From Ruminiclostridium sp. (GTDB lineage Bacteria; Bacillota; Clostridia; DSM-8532): a stretch of 8,894 nucleotides of DNA. Both the position numbers and the translations under genes were made by a program. This document shows, piece by piece, positions 5,226-8,894 of the stretch (the stretch's first letter is position 1; every line of letters starts with the position of its first letter). The notes under the pieces are model-generated. The model ran no database searches, was not told the DNA's origin, and worked only from the letters and a program-made list of their open reading frames with translations. Location of the stretch: NCBI GenBank assembly GCA_003535195.1, contig DOHN01000136.1, forward strand, positions 27,788 to 36,681. Reading direction: 5' to 3'.

Positions 5226-6443
5226 CTATGCCACATCCTCAATCACAATTTTGCGGATATGCCGGATCTCATGCCATTTTGTTGTTTTGCAAAACAGTGA
5301 AAGGACCTGCAAAGGAATCCACGATACCATAAACACGGGAAAGGTCAAAACGCTTTTCACAATCCGCTTGTCCCGATGCCCTGAGCCGTATGCCACCGCG
5401 GCCGCCAATAATGTGGTTCCCAGATATGAAGAGGCCGCCGTCCCTGCCGACACGGCAAGTAAATCCGTGGCTGCCTCCGCTCCGCCTGCCAGCGCCAGCC
5501 CGAAGGAAAGCAGCAGAGAGATTACCGACAGCGACTGCACAAAGGGTGCAAAAAGGAACATGATAAAATCCAGCGTGCGCGGCCATGTATCCCGCCGCCA
5601 ACTCTGCAGCAGCTGGGGAAGCTTTATTTTGGCGACCTGCATGATGCCGCTGCACCAGCGCCTGCGCTGGATCATGGAGAGCCGGAAGGAGTTTGGTTCC
5701 TCGTCATAAGTGACCGCTCCCGGTACCCACCATACCCTTTCGCCGGCCAGAGCGCACTGGGCGGAAAATTCAGCGTCCTCCGCAAGGGTGTCTGTGTTCC
5801 AGCCGCCGATTTCTCTTAAAAAGTCGCAGCTGACGGCAAAACCGGTACCTACCAGCTTGGCGGACAGACCCAGATTCGATCTTGCCCGGTTGAAGAAAAA
5901 GTTAAAGGTGCTGAAATAAAGGCCGTAGCATCCGGCGATCCAGGAATCATAAGGATTTTTGGCTTCCATACGCGCTTTTGCCACCCGCGCGCCGGAGCAG
6001 AAGGCCCTGTTCATTTGGGCGAGGAATTGCGGGTCTGCCACATTATCGGCGTCAAATACGCAGAAGACATCATAGTGCCCCTGCATCAGCCGGTCGATGG
6101 ACTCGTGCAGCGCATCGCCCTTGCACCTGACTTGCTTCGTTAAGCTGATGATCTTTGCGCCGGCATTTCTTGCCGCCGCTTCCGTCCCGTCTGTGCAGTT
6201 ATTGGGGATCACATAAACGTCAAAAAGCTCTTTGGGATAATCCTGCTTCAGAAGGCTTTGTACCAGCTCACCAATGACCGTCTCTTCATTTCTGGCCGGG
6301 ATCAGCAGCGCAAAACGCTGCTTTGGCTTGCATGTTCTATATTCTGCGGTTTTCCTGAGGGAAAAGAGTGCTATAATGAAAAAATAGGCGCCAAACATCC
6401 TCAAGGCCATTCCAATAAGAAAAAGTATTTTTGAGAGAATCAT
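5226..6443 (-). CDS. Membrane-anchored GT2 glycosyltransferase, processive type
   Basis: This predicted 405-residue membrane protein transfers sugar from a nucleotide-sugar donor, probably to a growing cell-surface polysaccharide. After an N-terminal TM segment (about 3-28), the GT-A domain starts at LLIPARNEE (47-55) with NCTDGT (82-87). It has the metal-binding FDADN (130-134, D131 and D133), the AED motif (221-223) and QRRRW (259-263), the Q-x2-R-W signature of cellulose and hyaluronan synthase-like enzymes. Three C-terminal TM segments follow (about 293-320, 333-352 and 366-386). The polymer is unknown. The frame is also open from a GTG at 6482, but that has no ribosome binding site. The ATG at 6443 has GAAAGGA (6454-6460) and begins the TM helix. 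It is divergent from the two-component system and probably co-regulated with it. No other polysaccharide genes are next to it. Confidence 0.88.
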   Translation of the reverse strand: MILSKILFLIGMALRMFGAYFFIIALFSLRKTAEYRTCKPKQRFALLIPARNEETVIGELVQSLLKQDYPKELFDVYVIPNNCTDGTEAAARNAGAKIISLTKQVRCKGDALHESIDRLMQGHYDVFCVFDADNVADPQFLAQMNRAFCSGARVAKARMEAKNPYDSWIAGCYGLYFSTFNFFFNRARSNLGLSAKLVGTGFAVSCDFLREIGGWNTDTLAEDAEFSAQCALAGERVWWVPGAVTYDEEPNSFRLSMIQRRRWCSGIMQVAKIKLPQLLQSWRRDTWPRTLDFIMFLFAPFVQSLSVISLLLSFGLALAGGAEAATDLLAVSAGTAASSYLGTTLLAAAVAYGSGHRDKRIVKSVLTFPVFMVSWIPLQVLSLFCKTTKWHEIRHIRKIVIEDVA

Positions 6444-6453
6444 CTGCTGTGTA

Positions 6454-6460
6454 TCCTTTC
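6454..6460 (-). promoter_or_regulatory. Ribosome binding site that sets the glycosyltransferase start
   Basis: On the minus strand GAAAGGA lies 10 nt before the ATG at 6443. The spacing is slightly long. The alternative GTG at 6482 has nothing comparable in front of it. Confidence 0.6.
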
Positions 6461-6520
6461 TTCCTTGGTAGAGTTTAAACACAGCATATCGGATAGATAT
6501 TAAGATGGGACGAACATATT

Positions 6521-6585
6521 TCTTAAGATTTTTTTAAGAATCATATCTTAAAGAATTCTTAAAGATTTTCCATCCTTTGTCTTAA
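6521..6585. promoter_or_regulatory. Cluster of TCTTAA repeats, likely response-regulator sites
   Basis: The motif TCTTAA occurs at 6521, 6546, 6557 and 6580, and inverted (TTAAGA) at 6534, with one more inverted copy outside the block at 6500. The copies at 6546 and 6557 are an 11-bp direct repeat (TCTTAAAGAWT twice). One-turn direct repeats are how OmpR-family regulators bind DNA as head-to-tail dimers. The cluster lies upstream of, and overlaps the -35 region of, the regulator promoter, and lies upstream of the glycosyltransferase. It is therefore well placed for autoregulation and control of both divergent units. Confidence 0.6.
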
Positions 6586-6602
6586 ACCACAATTGCTACA
6601 AT
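6576..6602 (+). promoter_or_regulatory. Promoter of the two-component operon
   Basis: TACAAT (6597-6602) preceded by TGC gives an extended -10. No good -35 is present; TTTGTC at 6576-6581 with a 15-bp spacer is the nearest. A TCTTAA copy overlaps this region at 6580. A start near 6609 leaves a leader of about 15 nt. A weak -35 with regulator sites on top suggests activator dependence. Confidence 0.55.
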
Positions 6603-6623
6603 ACTCTTGGAAGGTGAGAAAAT

Positions 6624-7322
6624 ATGCATAATATATTGATCTGCGACGACAACCGCGACATCGTTGCAGCATTAAAAATTTATTTGTCCTGTGAGGACTA
6701 TCAGCTATTTGAGGCCTATACCGGCAAACAGGCCATTGAGGTCGTGAAAAACAATGACATCCAGCTGATTCTCATGGATATTATGATGCCGGAGTTAGAT
6801 GGCATTGCGGCCACAGCAAAACTGCGCCAGGACTATAATATCCCCATCATTTTATTGACGGCCAAAAGCGAAAACAGCGACAAAGTGCTGGGGCTTAATA
6901 TCGGCGCGGATGATTATATCACAAAGCCCTTCGATCCCATGGAGGTACTGGCAAGAGTGAAGTCCCAGCTGCGCCGCTATACGAATCTGGGCGGCCAGGT
7001 AAAACAGCCCAACCGTTTTGTGATTGGCGGCATCGAACTGGACGACGAAACCAAGTCCGTCTCTGTGGACGGCGATCCGGTGGCGTTGACCCCGATTGAA
7101 TACAACATTTTGAAGCTGCTCATCAAGAGCCCCGGCAGGATTTATTCCTCGGCTCAGATATATGAGCTGGTCTGGAACGAGAATTCTATCGGCTCCGAAA
7201 GCTCCGTGGCGGTACATATCCGTCATCTGCGCAAAAAAATTGAGATCAACCCGTCCGAGCCGCGCTATTTGAAGGTTGTTTGGGGATTGGGTTATAAGAT
7301 GGAGGGCAGGCAAAATGGCTAA
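6624..7322 (+). CDS. OmpR-family DNA-binding response regulator
   Basis: This 232-residue cytoplasmic regulator is phosphorylated by its partner kinase and then binds DNA. The receiver domain (about 3-118) has the acidic pair Asp8-Asp9, phosphoacceptor Asp52 in LMDIMMP, Thr79 and Lys101 in ITKPFDP. All key residues are present. The winged-helix output domain (about 130-228) shows LTPIEYNILKLL, the recognition-helix region SSVAVHIRHLRKKIE, and the closing VWGLGYKM. The ATG follows AAGGTGAG (6610-6617). The gene overlaps the kinase by 8 nt, giving coupled expression. The TCTTAA repeats upstream are likely its own sites. It resembles VanR-like regulators in general form, but there are no vancomycin-resistance genes here. 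Its targets beyond the adjacent genes are unknown. Confidence 0.95.
   Translation: MHNILICDDNRDIVAALKIYLSCEDYQLFEAYTGKQAIEVVKNNDIQLILMDIMMPELDGIAATAKLRQDYNIPIILLTAKSENSDKVLGLNIGADDYITKPFDPMEVLARVKSQLRRYTNLGGQVKQPNRFVIGGIELDDETKSVSVDGDPVALTPIEYNILKLLIKSPGRIYSSAQIYELVWNENSIGSESSVAVHIRHLRKKIEINPSEPRYLKVVWGLGYKMEGRQNG
7301..7306 (+). promoter_or_regulatory. Ribosome binding site of the histidine kinase, inside the regulator gene
   Basis: GGAGGG lies within the last codons of the response regulator, 8 nt before the kinase ATG at 7315. It supports translation by coupling across the 8-nt overlap. Confidence 0.75.
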
Positions 7323-8894
7323 AACTAAACTAACACAGAAACTGTGGGCAAAAATCATAGCCTTTCTTCTCCTGGTGTTCTTGGTGCCCATCGTGATCGG
7401 CTGTGCCGCAGAAATTATATATGCTGTGGATGAAGGCTGGTACGCTGAAAAAAACTTCACCTTTTATGAGAGCAGTTTATGCAGGCGTCCGGCCTATAGG
7501 CAAATTGAGGATGCCCTTTTTTATTACAGCTATCAGAACGATTCCATGGAGTATTACGATGCGGACCTCCAATCTACAAACTTCCGTTTCGTCCTGAAGA
7601 ATGAAAACGGCGAGACATTATACAGCACGTATTCCGGCGAGGGTATTAAGATACTGGATGAGAAACGCTTTCAAATTGAAGGCGTGGAATTTATCGCGGA
7701 CGGGTACCTTTTAGAGCAGCTTACCGTTCAGGACGATTTTTTTTGGGAAAAGGTCCTGTTCGACCTGGCCTACGGACTTCGCTATACTGCCATTGCGGCA
7801 GGTGTGATTGGTTTGCTGCTGGGTATCACGCTCTTTATATTTCTCACCTGTGCCGCCGGACACAAAGAGGGAGCAGAGGGAATCACCGCCGGCTGGCAGG
7901 AGAGGATCCCCTTGGATTTATATCTGGGTGTTGATATTCTATTATGTATCGGCATATTTTCTTTTATCGAGTCTTTCTTTTATTGGAGCAGCCCGTATAT
8001 CTTTGATTTTACCGGCTTTCTGCTGTGCTCTGCCCTCACGGCAACTCTTTTGCTTGCCACATGGGTCACCTTTGTGGTCCGCATCAAATTGGGCAAATGG
8101 TGGCATAATACCATCATTTATCGCCTGTTGAGGCTGGTTTTTAAGGCCTTCGGCAGGGTATACGGTTCGTTGAAGGACCTCTTCCATATTCTCCCCATGG
8201 TTTGGCGCACGGCTCTCAGCTACTGCGTTTTGGCATTTTGCAACCTTTTTGTAACTATTCTTCTATACAGTCAGGGCGGCGGCGACAATTTGCTGCTTTT
8301 CCTGTTGTTTCATCTGATTTTGTTTTTTGCGGTCTGCAGCATTTCTATCAGCCTGCAAAAGCTGAAAGCCGCCGGCGCCGGTCTGGCGGCCGGAAACATG
8401 GACATGAAAGTAGATACCCGCAGAATGCTCCGAGATTTCAAGGAGCACGGCGAACATCTCAATGCCATTGGCGACGGCATGAGTATCGCTGTGGAACAGC
8501 GCATGAAATCGGAGCGCCTGAAAACCGAGCTCATTACTAACGTATCCCACGATATCAAAACGCCTCTGACATCCATTATCAACTATGTGGATCTTTTGCA
8601 AAAAGAACATACAGAAGAGCAGCAATCCGAGTATTTGGCCGTCCTTGACCGTCAGGCCCACAAGCTGAAAAAGCTGACGGAAGATTTGGTAGAGGCCTCC
8701 AAGGCTTCCACCGGCAATATGACGGTAAACCTCTCCCGCAGCAGTGTAACGGAACTTTTAGATCAGGCTGTGGGCGAATATGAGGAAAAGTTTGAGGAGG
8801 CGCATTTAGAGCCGGTCATCACCATACCGGATAAGAACCTGTACGTCAATGTAGATGGACGGCTGATGTGGCGTGTCATCGACAACCTGCTCAC
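7315..8894 (+). CDS. Six-TM sensor histidine kinase, 3' end outside window
   Basis: This open frame of 526 complete codons runs to the right edge without a stop, so the protein is cut. It begins at the ATG at 7315, inside the response regulator gene, and is its cognate sensor. TM1 is at about 14-36, followed by an extracytoplasmic domain of about 120 residues. Five more TM segments follow (about 157-180, 203-222, 232-255, 300-318 and 325-346). A linker that may be HAMP-like or coiled coil spans 347-402. The dimerisation and phosphotransfer domain has NVSHDIKTPLTSI with phosphoacceptor His412. The ATPase domain has just begun: the N-box start RVIDNLL (520-526) with Asn524 is the last thing visible. 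Autophosphorylation of His412 and transfer to Asp52 of the regulator are expected. The ligand is unknown. Six TM segments exceed the usual two of VanS- or PhoR-type sensors. Confidence 0.93.
   Translation, partial: MAKTKLTQKLWAKIIAFLLLVFLVPIVIGCAAEIIYAVDEGWYAEKNFTFYESSLCRRPAYRQIEDALFYYSYQNDSMEYYDADLQSTNFRFVLKNENGETLYSTYSGEGIKILDEKRFQIEGVEFIADGYLLEQLTVQDDFFWEKVLFDLAYGLRYTAIAAGVIGLLLGITLFIFLTCAAGHKEGAEGITAGWQERIPLDLYLGVDILLCIGIFSFIESFFYWSSPYIFDFTGFLLCSALTATLLLATWVTFVVRIKLGKWWHNTIIYRLLRLVFKAFGRVYGSLKDLFHILPMVWRTALSYCVLAFCNLFVTILLYSQGGGDNLLLFLLFHLILFFAVCSISISLQKLKAAGAGLAAGNMDMKVDTRRMLRDFKEHGEHLNAIGDGMSIAVEQRMKSERLKTELITNVSHDIKTPLTSIINYVDLLQKEHTEEQQSEYLAVLDRQAHKLKKLTEDLVEASKASTGNMTVNLSRSSVTELLDQAVGEYEEKFEEAHLEPVITIPDKNLYVNVDGRLMWRVIDNLL

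Noticed and set aside
6444..6482. GTG start of the glycosyltransferase at 6482
   Set aside because: It has no ribosome binding site upstream, while GAAAGGA precedes the ATG at 6443, which also begins the first TM helix.
6546..6567. CRISPR-like short repeats
   Set aside because: The repeats are only 6-11 bp, lack spacers of uniform length, and fit response-regulator sites. No CRISPR array or cas gene is present.
6852..7460. Open minus-strand frame of 202 codons over the response regulator and start of the kinase
   Set aside because: It overlaps two genes with clear domains and a conserved overlap, so it is a mirror frame only.
7808..8131. Open frames on both strands between 7743 and 8661
   Set aside because: All lie within the continuous histidine-kinase frame that runs from 7315 to the window end and carries the TM segments and H-box.

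Overview
The window looks like ordinary chromosome of a spore-forming Clostridia (Bacillota), probably Lachnospiraceae-like. The evidence is a veg - sipL - ispE - GntR gene run, strong AGGAGG-type ribosome binding sites, AT-rich intergenic DNA with vegetative sigma-A promoters, and mid-GC genes. SipL points to a Clostridia-type spore former. No phage, IS transposase, CRISPR array, tRNA or rRNA was seen.

Layout. 1-79 (-): the first codons of an unidentified Cys-rich protein that runs off the left edge. 80-366: a divergent regulatory region with a promoter and an inverted repeat for the next gene. 367-1317 (+): a PfkB-family sugar kinase, probably fructokinase. It converges, with a 6-bp gap, on a minus-strand block read right to left: veg (4730-4996), sipL (3060-4595), ispE (2029-2892) and a FadR/FCD-type GntR regulator (1324-2022). 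veg has two tandem consensus promoters and its own terminator. sipL has its own leader and a strong terminator. ispE and the GntR gene form a tight pair behind their own promoter.

5095-5225 is AT-rich DNA with phased A-tracts and a perfect palindrome. 5226-6443 (-) encodes a membrane-anchored processive-type GT2 glycosyltransferase. It is divergent from a two-component system: an OmpR-type response regulator (6624-7322) and a six-TM sensor histidine kinase that starts at 7315 and is cut by the right edge (8894). The 180-bp region between them carries a cluster of TCTTAA repeats, likely the regulator's binding sites.

How they fit together: ispE makes isoprenoid precursors, and SipL builds the spore coat on the basement layer. 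The two-component system plausibly controls itself and the adjacent envelope glycosyltransferase. No convincing new defence or mobile system was found. The best leads are the repeat-rich glycosyltransferase/two-component control region and the unusually strong-looking veg promoter region.
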